Positions 14,126 to 22,046 of a stretch of 47,309 nt of DNA are shown here, piece by piece. The stretch lies in the IMG/VR virus record IMGVR_UViG_3300042010_000145, positions 1-47,309 of that record. The stretch is one strand, 5' to 3'. Every line of letters begins with the position of its first letter. Positions within the stretch are counted from its first letter, which is position 1. Under the pieces are notes generated by a model. It was not told where the DNA came from. It searched no databases and was given only the letters and a program-made list of their open reading frames with translations. A program made the translations under genes and the position numbers. The DNA comes from a virus.

Positions 14126-14697
14126 TTGCCAAACAGCCCAAGCCGAAAACCTGCAAGAACCCGGTGTGTGGCGTCAGCTTCCCTCCGCAGCGCCTGGGTC
14201 AGGCCGTGTGCAGCCCCAAGTGCGGACTGGCCATCAAGGACGTGAATCAGGAGAAGGCGCGTAAGTCGTTGGCCCAGATCGAGCGCAAAGAGATCAAGGT
14301 CCGCAAGGAGAAGCTGAAGAGTCGGGCCGACCACCTCAAGGATACGCAGATCGCTTTCAACGCTTGGGTGCGTGAGCGGGATGCCGAACTGCCTTGCATC
14401 AGTTGCGGCCGGCACCACCAGGGCAAGTACGACGCGGGGCATTACCGCACTGTTGGCAGTAACCCTGCGCTTCGCTTCGAGCCGCTGAACTGCCACCGCC
14501 AGTGCTCGCCGTGCAACACCCAGCTGTCCGGGAACATCGTGAATTACCGCATCGCACTGGTGAAGCGGATCGGCGCCGAGGCAGTCGACTGGCTGGAAGG
14601 TCCGCATGAGCCGAAGAAGTACACCGTAGAAGAGCTCAAGGCGATGACCGCCGACTACCGGGCAAAAACAAGAGAGCTGAAGGGGAGAGCAGCATGA
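14122..14697 (+). CDS. ninG: NinG recombination protein
   Basis: 191 residues. The N-terminal zinc motif (CKNPVCGVSFPPQRLGQAVCSPKCG), Lys-rich helix, then PCISCGRHHQGKYDAGHYRTVGSNPALRFEPLNCHRQCSPCN are hallmarks of NinG/Rap, an HNH-like structure-specific endonuclease that resolves branched DNA in lambdoid recombination. Cys and His ligands are all present. It overlaps both neighbours (ATGA at each end). Confidence 0.88.
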   Translation: MIAKQPKPKTCKNPVCGVSFPPQRLGQAVCSPKCGLAIKDVNQEKARKSLAQIERKEIKVRKEKLKSRADHLKDTQIAFNAWVRERDAELPCISCGRHHQGKYDAGHYRTVGSNPALRFEPLNCHRQCSPCNTQLSGNIVNYRIALVKRIGAEAVDWLEGPHEPKKYTVEELKAMTADYRAKTRELKGRAA

Positions 14698-15275
14698 AGA
14701 TCAATTCCGCGCGCCAGGCTTGGCATGACTGCAACTACAACCCTGCCCCGGGCCAGACCTCGGACGCCGCCGAACTAGGGGTAGTGGTGCAAAACACCGA
14801 GCGTGGTCCGACTGCCAATCACGCAGTTCATGGTGCACTGGCAGGGCAGATCCAATCGGCAATAGTGCGCCTTCACTCTCAGCTGCGGGCTTTCGGCAAT
14901 GCCATGTATGCGGCCGAACCAACTGATGATGATCGGGAGGAGGCTGAAGAGGCAGTGTTCAACCTGGCTTGCTCGCGATCAGCGCGCATGACTGCTGACA
15001 AGAGGGAGCGGGCCGAGTACGTGGCCAAGGGCGTGTTCCGTCGCTATCGCTACATGCACCAAGGCGGGCAGTCGGCCAATGACGACCCACTGAGCAAGCC
15101 TGAAGTGTTCAGGGCGTGGATGAATTCCGAGTACGGAATCAAGCTTCCATCCGCTGCCTGGGGGCGTGATTGGGAGCCGTTTGTTCAGCTCTGTTTTGAC
15201 GCTTGTTACGACATCGACGCGAAGGCGCTCAGTCCGATCGGCGGGGTGATTTACAAGATGAAAGAGGCCGCTTGA
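14694..15275 (+). CDS. Candidate late antiterminator (Q-like)
   Basis: 193 residues. It follows ninG and precedes the lysis genes, the place of gene Q in lambdoid phages. The C-terminal half (SEYGIKLPSAAWGRDWEPFVQLCFDACYDIDAKAL) is helical; a basic patch (KRERAEYVAKGVFRRYRYMH) sits in the middle. I recall similar Pseudomonas proteins annotated as antiterminators. A terminator lies 80 bp downstream, and late genes are interrupted by many hairpins, which fits a need for antitermination. The call rests mainly on position. Confidence 0.5.
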   Translation: MKINSARQAWHDCNYNPAPGQTSDAAELGVVVQNTERGPTANHAVHGALAGQIQSAIVRLHSQLRAFGNAMYAAEPTDDDREEAEEAVFNLACSRSARMTADKRERAEYVAKGVFRRYRYMHQGGQSANDDPLSKPEVFRAWMNSEYGIKLPSAAWGRDWEPFVQLCFDACYDIDAKALSPIGGVIYKMKEAA

Positions 15276-15354
15276 CTTCCCGCACGGCTGGAGGCATCAT
15301 TTCGCCATAGTTAGCATTTTGCCTTCGGCAACTTGCACTACCGATACAAAGAAA

Positions 15355-15380
15355 ACCCGGCCAGTGAGCCGGGTTTTTTG
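15355..15380 (+). terminator. Rightward terminator after the Q-like gene
   Basis: ACCCGGC, short loop, GCCGGGT followed by six T. It would stop the early transcript and could be the tR'-like target of Q. A possible promoter (TTGCCT, 18 bp, GATACA) lies just before it. Confidence 0.75.
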
Positions 15381-15420
15381 TGGGCAGCTGAATGGGTGTC
15401 AATCTGCTGTAGCCATTATA

Positions 15421-15449
15421 TTGACATCGTGCACGTTATCGACAAAAGT
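15421..15449 (+). promoter_or_regulatory. Possible promoter of the FxLYD gene
   Basis: A consensus -35 TTGACA (15421-15426), 17 bp, then a weak -10 AAAAGT (15444-15449), about 30 bp before the ATG at 15479. It would give the boxed gene its own expression in the lysogen. Confidence 0.4.
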
Positions 15450-15478
15450 GAGACCCTGCCCAACACAGAGCCTCTCTG

Positions 15479-15796
15479 ATGCGTAAAATTATTGCTTTAA
15501 CAGCGCTGATTCTTTCGACTACCGCGATTGCTGACGATCGGGTGACCGTCTCGGGTCTTCAGGCTGGCATGCACGACTTGGGATACCCGGCAGTTTTTGG
15601 TATCGCGCACAACAACTCGAACGAAACGCTGAGAAGCGTGTTCGTTAAGTTCAAACTTTATGATTCGGCTGGAAATGTGGTTGGCAACACTGTCGCTAAC
15701 GGGCAGGACATTGGCCCCGGTGAGAACTGGAAGTTCTCCGCCGCAGCGACCCAGCCATTCAGCACGATGAAACTCAGCGAAGTCACGATCTACTGA
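15479..15796 (+). CDS. Secreted FxLYD-domain protein (moron)
   Basis: 105 residues. A signal peptide (MRKIIALTALILSTTAIA, probable cut before DD at 19) is followed by a beta-sandwich with the FxLYD motif: FVKFKLYDSAGNVVGNT (about 58-74). Such domains are found in small exported bacterial proteins. A terminator upstream, a possible own promoter and three terminators downstream isolate it between Q-like and holin genes: the classic moron layout. It probably modifies the lysogen's envelope or periplasm; the target is unknown. Confidence 0.7.
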   Translation: MRKIIALTALILSTTAIADDRVTVSGLQAGMHDLGYPAVFGIAHNNSNETLRSVFVKFKLYDSAGNVVGNTVANGQDIGPGENWKFSAAATQPFSTMKLSEVTIY

Positions 15797-15814
15797 TATC
15801 CGTAATCTGCAGGG

Positions 15815-15904
15815 CCCCGCCAAGTGCGGGGTTTCTTTTAAGCCCGCCAAGTGCGGGTTTTTTGTTGCCCCAAATCAGGGCCTCGCCAATGTGCGGGGCT
15901 TTTT
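15815..15904 (+). terminator. Three tandem terminators after the FxLYD gene
   Basis: Three related hairpins, CCCGCCAA then GTGCGGG, each followed by T-runs: 15815-15838, 15842-15864 and about 15881-15906. Their loops and stems are near copies of each other, so they look duplicated. They shield the holin genes from the moron transcript. Confidence 0.7.
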
Positions 15905-15994
15905 CGTTTTCGGCTCCACGACACCCATTGCTCCGAGCTGGGAGTGCTGCTGGAGCTGATTCAAATCAAGTCATGCACCCACGGAGTCGAGCGC

Positions 15995-16333
15995 ATGGAG
16001 TATTTACAGCGCCTGCTCGACAAGATCGACAGGTTTGAATTGCTGATCGCGGGATTGGTCGGCGCCGTCGTTGCCAGTTGGTGGCACAAGGACGATCTGT
16101 CGGACTGGCGTGCCTGGATGGTGTTCTTGGTTACCGGTGTCGCATGCTCGTTGTACCTGACGAGCATGGTGAGCACCTACCTGAATGTCACCGAGCCCAA
16201 GATCGTGGCTGGCATCGGTTTCTTGCTGGGCACGTTCGGCGGATCCCTTCTTGCGGCGGTCAATCGCGCTATCAAAGCCGCTGACCTCTGGGCGCTTATC
16301 CGCCAGCGGTTCGGCGGAGGTAATCCACCATGA
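15995..16333 (+). CDS. Holin
   Basis: 112 residues from ATG 15995 (MEYLQRLLDKIDRFELLIAGLVG), with GGAG about 9 nt upstream. Three hydrophobic segments (about 17-30, 45-64, 73-90) separated by charged turns fit a three-helix holin of the LydA / phage holin 3 type. It is followed by ATGA overlap with a second membrane protein and then spanins, the usual lysis order. It would permeabilise the inner membrane and time lysis. Confidence 0.7.
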   Translation: MEYLQRLLDKIDRFELLIAGLVGAVVASWWHKDDLSDWRAWMVFLVTGVACSLYLTSMVSTYLNVTEPKIVAGIGFLLGTFGGSLLAAVNRAIKAADLWALIRQRFGGGNPP

Positions 16334-16674
16334 ATTACGAACTGATCAACTCCATCGCCTGCGGCCTGATTGCCTTGTGGGCCACCTGGTGTGTGCTGAG
16401 CGGGAAGGTGAGGGACGGCATTCTCGGCAAGCTCATCTACTCGGCGATCGCCATCAGCGGGTTTGTCGTCATGGCTCGCAACCAAACTCTGTTCTTCGGG
16501 CCGACCAGCGCCGGGTTGACGCTGCATGTGTCTCTGGCACTGGCTGGCGCCCGCCACCTCTTCATGGTCACGTACTGGCAGCCGGTGAAGGCATGGCTCT
16601 GCCGAACGCTGAACTGTGAGCACTGCATGACCTGCGACAAGGTCGGCAAGGCAGTAGAGAGAAAGACCCCATGA
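16330..16674 (+). CDS. Second holin-like or antiholin membrane protein
   Basis: 114 residues. Three membrane segments (ELINSIACGLIALWATWCVL; LIYSAIAISGFVVMA; LTLHVSLALAGARHLFMVTYW) and a C-terminal Cys-rich tail (CRTLNCEHCMTCDK) that could bind metal or form disulfides. It overlaps holin and i-spanin genes by ATGA. Two adjacent membrane proteins suggest a holin/antiholin pair; which is which is not readable. Confidence 0.6.
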   Translation: MNYELINSIACGLIALWATWCVLSGKVRDGILGKLIYSAIAISGFVVMARNQTLFFGPTSAGLTLHVSLALAGARHLFMVTYWQPVKAWLCRTLNCEHCMTCDKVGKAVERKTP

Positions 16675-17168
16675 CTCTTTTTCGCATGGTCCCGATCTGG
16701 TTGTGGGTTGTCCTGGCTGCGCTGGCATCCATCGGCTACCTCTCGTGGCGGCTCGATAGCGTGAAGACTGATCGCGAGCTCGTAACGACTGAGCGGGACA
16801 CGGCCAATGCCAGGGTGACTTCCCTCGGCAACACGCTGCGCCTGCAACGACAAATCACTGATGACATCAACCGAGTCTCCGACGATGCGAAAGCCAAAGC
16901 TGAACACGTTACGGCTGCCGTTGTTATTGCTGATGGCCGCGCTCGCAGCTTGCAGCAGCAAATCACCGACCTCATTGCCGCCCGAAAGTCCTGTACTGCC
17001 GAGGTTGCCAGCGGAAGCAAGGCAAGAGCCGACCTTACCGTTCTGCTTGCCGACCTGCGTAGAAGCGCTGACGAAAGAGCGGGAAGCCTGGCAGCAGCGC
17101 TTGATCGAAGCCGAATAGCAGGCTTTGCGTGTGAGGCGGCTTACTTGGCCGCACAGAACATCAAGTAG
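16671..17168 (+). CDS. Inner-membrane spanin (Rz-like, DUF2514-type)
   Basis: 165 residues. One N-terminal membrane anchor (MVPIWLWVVLAALASIGYLSW), then a periplasmic coiled coil (DSVKTDRELVTTERDTANARVTSL and onward). This is the i-spanin plan: with the outer-membrane partner it fuses the two membranes at the end of lysis. The partner gene is nested in another frame (16885-17118). Overlaps the upstream membrane protein gene by 4 nt. Confidence 0.78.
   Translation: MTLFRMVPIWLWVVLAALASIGYLSWRLDSVKTDRELVTTERDTANARVTSLGNTLRLQRQITDDINRVSDDAKAKAEHVTAAVVIADGRARSLQQQITDLIAARKSCTAEVASGSKARADLTVLLADLRRSADERAGSLAAALDRSRIAGFACEAAYLAAQNIK
16885..17118 (+). CDS. Outer-membrane spanin lipoprotein (Rz1-like), nested in the Rz gene
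   Basis: 77 residues from ATG 16885 (MRKPKLNTLRLPLLLLMAALAAC): a basic start, hydrophobic core and lipobox LAAC with Cys23. The mature part is Pro-rich (KSPTSLPPESPVLPRLP), as usual for Rz1. It lies wholly inside the i-spanin gene in a shifted frame. The in-frame ATG at 16861 would give 8 extra residues with no better ribosome site. The nested pair is a hallmark that supports both calls. Confidence 0.75.
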   Translation: MRKPKLNTLRLPLLLLMAALAACSSKSPTSLPPESPVLPRLPAEARQEPTLPFCLPTCVEALTKEREAWQQRLIEAE

Positions 17169-17170
17169 TC

Positions 17171-17206
17171 CGCGACACGTTTCGCGAATCAGCAAATTGT
17201 GTCGCG
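17171..17206. repeat. CGCGACAC dyad, copy 2
   Basis: CGCGACAC (17171-17178) and GTGTCGCG (17199-17206) enclose a small TTCGCGAA palindrome. The left arm continues GTTT as in the copy inside rha (10477-10512). It fills the gap between the spanin stop (17168) and the next ATG (17221). Confidence 0.65.
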
Positions 17207-17220
17207 ACATTGGAGTGAGC

Positions 17221-17409
17221 ATGACCAACATCACCCGCCTGCACCACGCATTGCCGATGAGCCCCGCCATTAACTTGGCTATTACTGAGCTTGATAGCAC
17301 CATCGCCAAAGCGATTGACGCTGCCAAGGCAGCCGGCCTTCCTCAGGGCTTGGTCGTATCACTCTTGCACGGGCACGCCCAGTTGCAGACGCAGATCATG
17401 GTTAGCTGA
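17221..17409 (+). CDS. Small hypothetical protein after the spanins
   Basis: 62 residues from ATG 17221 (MTNITRLHHALPMSPAINLAITELDSTIAKAIDAAKAAGLPQGLVV). TTGGAGTGAG precedes it. Helical, with DAAKAAGLPQGLVVSLLHGHA recalling small Pseudomonas phage proteins. Its last 51 bp overlap the convergent gene at 17359-17634. Function unknown. Confidence 0.6.
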   Translation: MTNITRLHHALPMSPAINLAITELDSTIAKAIDAAKAAGLPQGLVVSLLHGHAQLQTQIMVS

Positions 17410-17634
17410 CACAGAATGTTCAGCACGCACGCTTTGAAGGTCTACAGCATTGAGCCGTTCACATTCTGCAGCAGCCTCTAATTGGGTTGGATAGCAGGCT
17501 TGCAGTCTGCACTTATCTTGATTGTCATAGAGGTTGAAGCCGATAGCGGCGGTCGTGCAGTAGAAGCGTGACCCGCTGTGCGTTGATCCGGTTTCCTTTG
17601 GTACTGCGGGGACAACAACGAATCTTGGAATCAT
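17359..17634 (-). CDS. Small leftward protein with conserved Cys residues
   Basis: 91 residues (MIPRFVVVPAVPKETGSTHSG...FYCTTAAIGFNLYDNQDKCRLQACYPTQLEAAAECERLN). The first strand motif and the four Cys suggest a folded small domain. An AGGGAAAGG precedes ATG 17634. It runs against the late operon and overlaps the gene above by 51 bp, so it may be a lysogen-expressed moron. The last 20 residues are less convincing. Confidence 0.5.
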   Translation of the reverse strand: MIPRFVVVPAVPKETGSTHSGSRFYCTTAAIGFNLYDNQDKCRLQACYPTQLEAAAECERLNAVDLQSVRAEHSVSANHDLRLQLGVPVQE

Positions 17635-17794
17635 GGCCTTTCCCTGTAGTGCCCATGTGTCAGTGAACTTAAGGAATAGCGGCTACTTGCCACTGTATCA
17701 AGTGAGCACCTCGGGAATCCGATGAGCAGCTCGCTGCCACCATTCAGATTCACCAATGTGACTACTACTCAATCATGCGGTTTAGGAGTGTCGG

Positions 17795-18049
17795 ATGACC
17801 GCCAAGGTGCTGGAGTTCAAACGTGAGGGATGGCGTGACACTGTCCGCTCGCTACGCAAGATCGCCGATGACCTGGAATCGGGTGAGCGGGAAGCCTGCT
17901 CGGTCGGTGTGATCGGCATGCGCACTGAGAGCGGTCGCATCGATGTGTTTGGGTTTGGCCCGATGGCCGACGACATGCAGTCGCTTGCCCTGTTCCGCCT
18001 GGGTGAGCAGAAGCTGATTGAAATCATCTTGGAAGATGCTGAAGGGTAG
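17795..18049 (+). CDS. Small hypothetical protein before the terminase
   Basis: 84 residues (MTAKVLEFKREGWRDTVRSLRKIADDLESGE...CSVGVIGMRTESGRIDVFGFGP). A helix followed by a beta-rich middle. TTTAGGAGTG precedes the ATG. It resembles short proteins near the terminase genes of other Pseudomonas prophages from memory; no function known. Confidence 0.65.
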   Translation: MTAKVLEFKREGWRDTVRSLRKIADDLESGEREACSVGVIGMRTESGRIDVFGFGPMADDMQSLALFRLGEQKLIEIILEDAEG

Positions 18050-18087
18050 GTGTGCCGCAGGTGAGTGCGGCATAGTCCGATCAGCGT

Positions 18088-18465
18088 TTAGATCGGATCA
18101 ACTCGATAGCCGGTGCGAGCCTCTCGGTGTTTATGGTCCAAGTCGATGAGCTCGTCAGATGGCTCGTTTTCGAGTTGAAGCTCGGCATATCTTTCGGACT
18201 CTTGGCGACTAAGGCCTACAAAGATTTCTTTGCCTTCCAGATCCGTCGATAGCGCTCCATTGAGTCTGAGGAGAGAGCGATTCCAGCCTTCACCAAGGTT
18301 TAGCTGGTTCTTGGTTGCTAGCGCTAGAGCCGCTTCAGCGACTGACTTTTCACCGTAAACTTGCATGTTTGTAGGCCTCCCTGCATCGCGAAGGTCAATA
18401 ACGCGATAGGTAGTATTTCCTGCCGTGGCGTTTATAAACTCCATCAACTTGAAGCGCCCGTCCAT
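18088..18465 (-). CDS. Leftward hypothetical protein next to terminase
   Basis: 125 residues (MDGRFKLMEFINATAGNTTYRVIDLRDAGRPTNMQVYGEKSVAEAALAL). AAGGAG lies 8 nt before ATG 18465. The sequence is protein-like, with an N-terminal beta hairpin and an acidic C-terminal part (LENEPSDELIDLDHKHRE). It points away from the terminase and is one of two leftward genes in the otherwise rightward late region. Function unknown; a lysogen-expressed gene is possible. Confidence 0.6.
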   Translation of the reverse strand: MDGRFKLMEFINATAGNTTYRVIDLRDAGRPTNMQVYGEKSVAEAALALATKNQLNLGEGWNRSLLRLNGALSTDLEGKEIFVGLSRQESERYAELQLENEPSDELIDLDHKHREARTGYRVDPI

Positions 18466-18539
18466 ACCGATACTCCTTCTCTAAGTAATTCCCACAAATA
18501 CCGGCATCCAGCCACCATTTCAAGCACCAGAGAATTTCA

Positions 18540-19148
18540 ATGACAACCAAGCAACCCGACTGGGAGGCGATCGAACGAGCCTACAGGGCAGGATTGCTTT
18601 CCATCCGCGAGATCGCATCAACCCAAGGCATTACCCACGGCGCCATCAACAAGCGCGCCAAGCGGGATGGCTGGGAGCGAAACCTCAAAGCAAAGATCCA
18701 GGCCAAGGCAGATGAACTGGTATCCAAACGAACGGTATCCACTTCGGTATCCACCAAACAGGCGGATACCGAAAGAGAGATCATCGAGGTCAACGCCGAG
18801 GTCATTGCGAACATCCGCATGGCTCACCGCGGCGATATCTCACGCGGCCGGCGCCTCACGAACAAGCTGCTGGATGAGTTGGAAGGACTGACCGACAACC
18901 GCCACCTGTTCGAAGAGCTGGGCGAGCTGCTGCGCTCCGAAGACGACAACGGGCAGGACAAGCGAAACGACCTGTACCAGAAGATCATCGACTTGCCGGG
19001 CCGCTCCAAGACGATGAAGGAAATGGCCGAGACGCTGAAGACCCTGATCTCCCTGGAGCGTCAAGCCTACGACCTCGACACCAAATCTGGCGGCAACGAT
19101 GCCGATGAGCTATCGAAACTGATGGACGATCTATCGAAGGAAGCCTGA
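18540..19148 (+). CDS. terS: Terminase small subunit
   Basis: 202 residues. An N-terminal helix-turn-helix (WEAIERAYRAGLLSIREIASTQGITHGAINKRAKRDGW, 8-45) is typical of TerS DNA-recognition domains. A linker with repeated VST (RTVSTSVSTKQADTE) follows, then long helices for oligomerisation (SKTMKEMAETLKTLISLERQAYDLD). It directly precedes the large subunit (1-nt gap). The linker codons form GGTATCC repeats that may be the packaging site. TerS selects phage DNA for packaging. Confidence 0.82.
   Translation: MTTKQPDWEAIERAYRAGLLSIREIASTQGITHGAINKRAKRDGWERNLKAKIQAKADELVSKRTVSTSVSTKQADTEREIIEVNAEVIANIRMAHRGDISRGRRLTNKLLDELEGLTDNRHLFEELGELLRSEDDNGQDKRNDLYQKIIDLPGRSKTMKEMAETLKTLISLERQAYDLDTKSGGNDADELSKLMDDLSKEA
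18719..18770. other. Candidate packaging (pac) repeats inside terS
   Basis: Three direct GGTATCC repeats (18719-18725, 18734-18740, 18746-18752) and one inverted GGATACC (18764-18770) in 52 bp. In headful phages such as P22 and SPP1 the pac site lies within or near the small terminase gene. The repeats encode the VST linker, so low-complexity coding is an alternative. Confidence 0.45.
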
Positions 19149-19149
19149 C

Positions 19150-20637
19150 ATGAAGCCCGAGCACATGAAGCTGCTCCGGGACAAGCGATGGCGCCTGAAC
19201 AATCTCTACTTCATCACGGACAAGCAGGGCAAGAAAGTCCGCTTCCGGATGACGGACGAGCAGATCGAGTACTTCGATGGGATGCATACCCGAAACATCA
19301 TCCTGAAGGCTCGGCAGCTCGGTTTCACCACTGAGTGCTGCATCATCCAGTTGGACGCGGCGCTGTTCGAGTCAGCCAAGTGCGCCCTGATCGCTCATAC
19401 CCTGAACGACGCCAAGCGCCTGTTCCGCGAGAAAGTGAAGTATGCGTACGACAACCTGCCTGCTGAGATACGCGCTGCCAATCCTGCTTCAAACGATGCT
19501 GCTGGTGAGCTTGTGTTCAGCAAGGGCGGATCGCTCTACGTGTCCACATCCTTCCGGGGCGGGACTCTACGGTATCTGCACGTATCCGAGTTCGGGAAGA
19601 TCTGCGCCAAGTTTCCCCATAAGGCCAGAGAGATCGTCACCGGCGCCTTCGAGGCTGTGGCCACCGACTGTTTCGTCACGATCGAATCGACGGCGGAGGG
19701 CAGGGCCGGCTACTTCTTCGACTACTCGCAGAGCGCTGAGAAACAGCAATTGTCTGGCACACCATTGGGCCTGCTGGACTGGAAGTTTTTCTTCTTCTCT
19801 TGGTGGAAGAACAAAGCCTACTGGCTTGACCCCACCGACGTGGTCATCTCGCAGCGCCTGACCGATTACTTCAACGAGTTGCAAGCTAAGCACGGGATCG
19901 TCACGAACGACGGACAGCGAGCTTGGTACGCAGCCAAGGAGAAGACGCTCGGCGACGACATGAAGCGGGAATATCCGTCGATTCCCGTCGAAGCCTTCCA
20001 GCAGTCGGTAGAGGGCGCCTACTACGCCCAGCAGCTCACCAAGCTGTATGCGCAACGGCGCATTGGTGTGATCCCGAACAACCACCACCAACCGGTGATG
20101 ACGTTCTGGGACATTGGTGTCGGCGACTCCACAGCCATCTGGTTCGTGCGTCAGATCGGAACCGAGTACCACGTCATCGATTACTACGAGAACTCGGGCG
20201 AAGGTCTGCGGCATTACATGAAGGTGCTCAAGGACAAGGGTTACACCTATTCCGAGCACTGGGGGCCGCATGACATCGACAACCGTGAGTTCGGCAGCGA
20301 TGCCAAGACCCGTCGCGAATTGGCCCAAGAGGGTTATGAGATCGACGGGCAGAAATACTGCATGACGTTCCAGGTAGTCCCGAAGATCGGCATCAACGAC
20401 GGCATCGAGGCTGTGCGGGAGATCCTTCCGCTCTGTGTGTTCGATGAGTCGAAGTGCGAGCAAGGCATCAACTGCATCGAGAACTACCGCAAAGAGTGGG
20501 ACGACAAGCGCGGCTGCTGGAAAGACAGGCCGCTTCATGACTGGACCTCTCACGGCTCCGACGGATTTCGGTACTTCGCTGTAGCGAAGAGCGCCAGGAA
20601 GCCGGCCACCTCTATCAAAATGGGATACGCCCGATGA
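19150..20637 (+). CDS. terL: Terminase large subunit
   Basis: 495 residues. The ATPase Walker A-like loop is KARQLGFTT (53-61), with an Arg-rich variant usual for TerL. Walker B is YLHVSEFG with Glu147 (142-149). The nuclease domain has acidic residues in FWDIGVGDST (Asp321, Asp326) and near the end (HGSDGFRYF). It drives ATP-powered DNA packaging through the portal and cuts the concatemer. It overlaps the portal gene by 4 nt. Confidence 0.92.
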   Translation: MKPEHMKLLRDKRWRLNNLYFITDKQGKKVRFRMTDEQIEYFDGMHTRNIILKARQLGFTTECCIIQLDAALFESAKCALIAHTLNDAKRLFREKVKYAYDNLPAEIRAANPASNDAAGELVFSKGGSLYVSTSFRGGTLRYLHVSEFGKICAKFPHKAREIVTGAFEAVATDCFVTIESTAEGRAGYFFDYSQSAEKQQLSGTPLGLLDWKFFFFSWWKNKAYWLDPTDVVISQRLTDYFNELQAKHGIVTNDGQRAWYAAKEKTLGDDMKREYPSIPVEAFQQSVEGAYYAQQLTKLYAQRRIGVIPNNHHQPVMTFWDIGVGDSTAIWFVRQIGTEYHVIDYYENSGEGLRHYMKVLKDKGYTYSEHWGPHDIDNREFGSDAKTRRELAQEGYEIDGQKYCMTFQVVPKIGINDGIEAVREILPLCVFDESKCEQGINCIENYRKEWDDKRGCWKDRPLHDWTSHGSDGFRYFAVAKSARKPATSIKMGYAR

Positions 20638-22046
20638 GCAACGACGTCTCCTTCAAACGGGCGGATTACACGGAAGTTTTGGACCGATGGGCTACTGTGC
20701 GCGACGTCTGTGCCGGCCAGCACCGGGTGGTGCCTCGGCTGCCGTACATCAACGCACACGACAAGTCGCCGGAGAACACTGACCGCAACAAGGCCTATCG
20801 CGAGCGGGCGGTGTTCAAAAACGCCACCGGGCACACGCGAAATGGTTTGTTGGGCCTGGCCTTTCACAAAGACCCGACGCTCAGCGTGCCGAAGAAGCTG
20901 GAGTACCTGCAGGACAACGCCAACGGATCCGGGGTGAGCATCTACCAGCACTCGCAAGGCACGCTTGAGAAGGTGCTTGAGGCTGGGCGTCATGGTCTGT
21001 ACGTCGATTACCACCAAGATGACGGTGCTGGTGGTCACTCGGTGATCCTGTCGTACTGCGCCGAGGACATCATCAACTGGCGCACCGGCATGGTGAACGG
21101 CCACAACGTGCTGACGTTGGTCGTGCTGCGTGAGATGCCGGAGGTTGAGGACGGCTTCGGCTTCAAGGTGGTCGAGCAGTTTCGAGAGCTTGCACTTAAG
21201 CCGGATGGTTTCGTTTGTAGGGTTTGGCGCCGGTCCGGTCCACAAGGTGGAGGGCCGCTCGAGGTCACAGACACATTCACTCCGGAGGGCATTACCGGGC
21301 GTCTCAAGGAAATCCCGTTCACCTTCGTCGGCGCACAGAACAACGATCCATCTATCGACGAATCGCCGCTGTACGACATCGCCATGATCAATCTGGGGCA
21401 TTACCGCAACAGCGCTGACTACGAAGACAGCGTCTTCTGGTGCGGCCAGGCGCAGCCGTGGATTTCTGGGTTGACCGAGCAATGGGTAAAGCTGCTGGAG
21501 GAGAAGGGCGTTTACGTCGGTTCTCGGGCGCCAATGCTGCTTCCTGTTGGCGGCGCGTTCGGTTACGCGCAGCCACTGCCGAACACCCTGGTCAAAGAGG
21601 CAATGGCCGACAAGAACCAGATGATGATCGAGTTGGGCGCCCGAATGGTTGTCGCCTCACTGGCGGCCAAAACGGCGACCGAGTCACGCGGCGACCAGTC
21701 GGCATCGACTTCGGTGCTGGCCGGATGTGTGGCGAATGTGAGCGAGGCCTATTCCCGGGCGATCATGTGGTGCGGCCAATACATGGGCATCACTGACAAG
21801 GTGGCCTATCAGATTAACCAAGAGTTCGTTGAGCTGACGGCTGATCCGCAGATGATCACGGCACTGGTTGGTCTCTGGCAGAACGGTGGTTTTGCGAAAG
21901 CCGATCTGCGCATGTACTTGCGCAAGCTTGGGCTGATAGCTCCTGAGCGGACTGACCTGCAGATTGATGAAGAGATCGACGGCGATGGCGCGGGCTTGAA
22001 TCTCGACAAGGCGGACAACAATGGCAACGGCACCGGTACTGATTGA
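20634..22046 (+). CDS. Portal protein (DUF4055 family)
   Basis: 470 residues. The body matches DUF4055 portals by memory: VFKNATGHTRNGLLGLAFHKDP, then EKVLEAGRHGLYVDY, FTFVGAQNNDPSIDESPLYDIAMINLGHYRNSADYED and a long C-terminal helix region (SASTSVLAGCVANVSEAYSRAIMWCGQYMG). It is placed between TerL and the MuF-type gene as expected. A dodecamer of this protein forms the DNA gate at the capsid vertex. The acidic tail is low-complexity (DKADNNGNGTGTD) and overlaps the next gene. Confidence 0.85.
   Translation: MSNDVSFKRADYTEVLDRWATVRDVCAGQHRVVPRLPYINAHDKSPENTDRNKAYRERAVFKNATGHTRNGLLGLAFHKDPTLSVPKKLEYLQDNANGSGVSIYQHSQGTLEKVLEAGRHGLYVDYHQDDGAGGHSVILSYCAEDIINWRTGMVNGHNVLTLVVLREMPEVEDGFGFKVVEQFRELALKPDGFVCRVWRRSGPQGGGPLEVTDTFTPEGITGRLKEIPFTFVGAQNNDPSIDESPLYDIAMINLGHYRNSADYEDSVFWCGQAQPWISGLTEQWVKLLEEKGVYVGSRAPMLLPVGGAFGYAQPLPNTLVKEAMADKNQMMIELGARMVVASLAAKTATESRGDQSASTSVLAGCVANVSEAYSRAIMWCGQYMGITDKVAYQINQEFVELTADPQMITALVGLWQNGGFAKADLRMYLRKLGLIAPERTDLQIDEEIDGDGAGLNLDKADNNGNGTGTD

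Noticed and set aside
19567-21482. Long leftward frames of 328 and 310 codons under terL and portal genes
   Set aside because: Shadows of the rightward genes, which carry recognised family motifs; high GC keeps antisense frames open.
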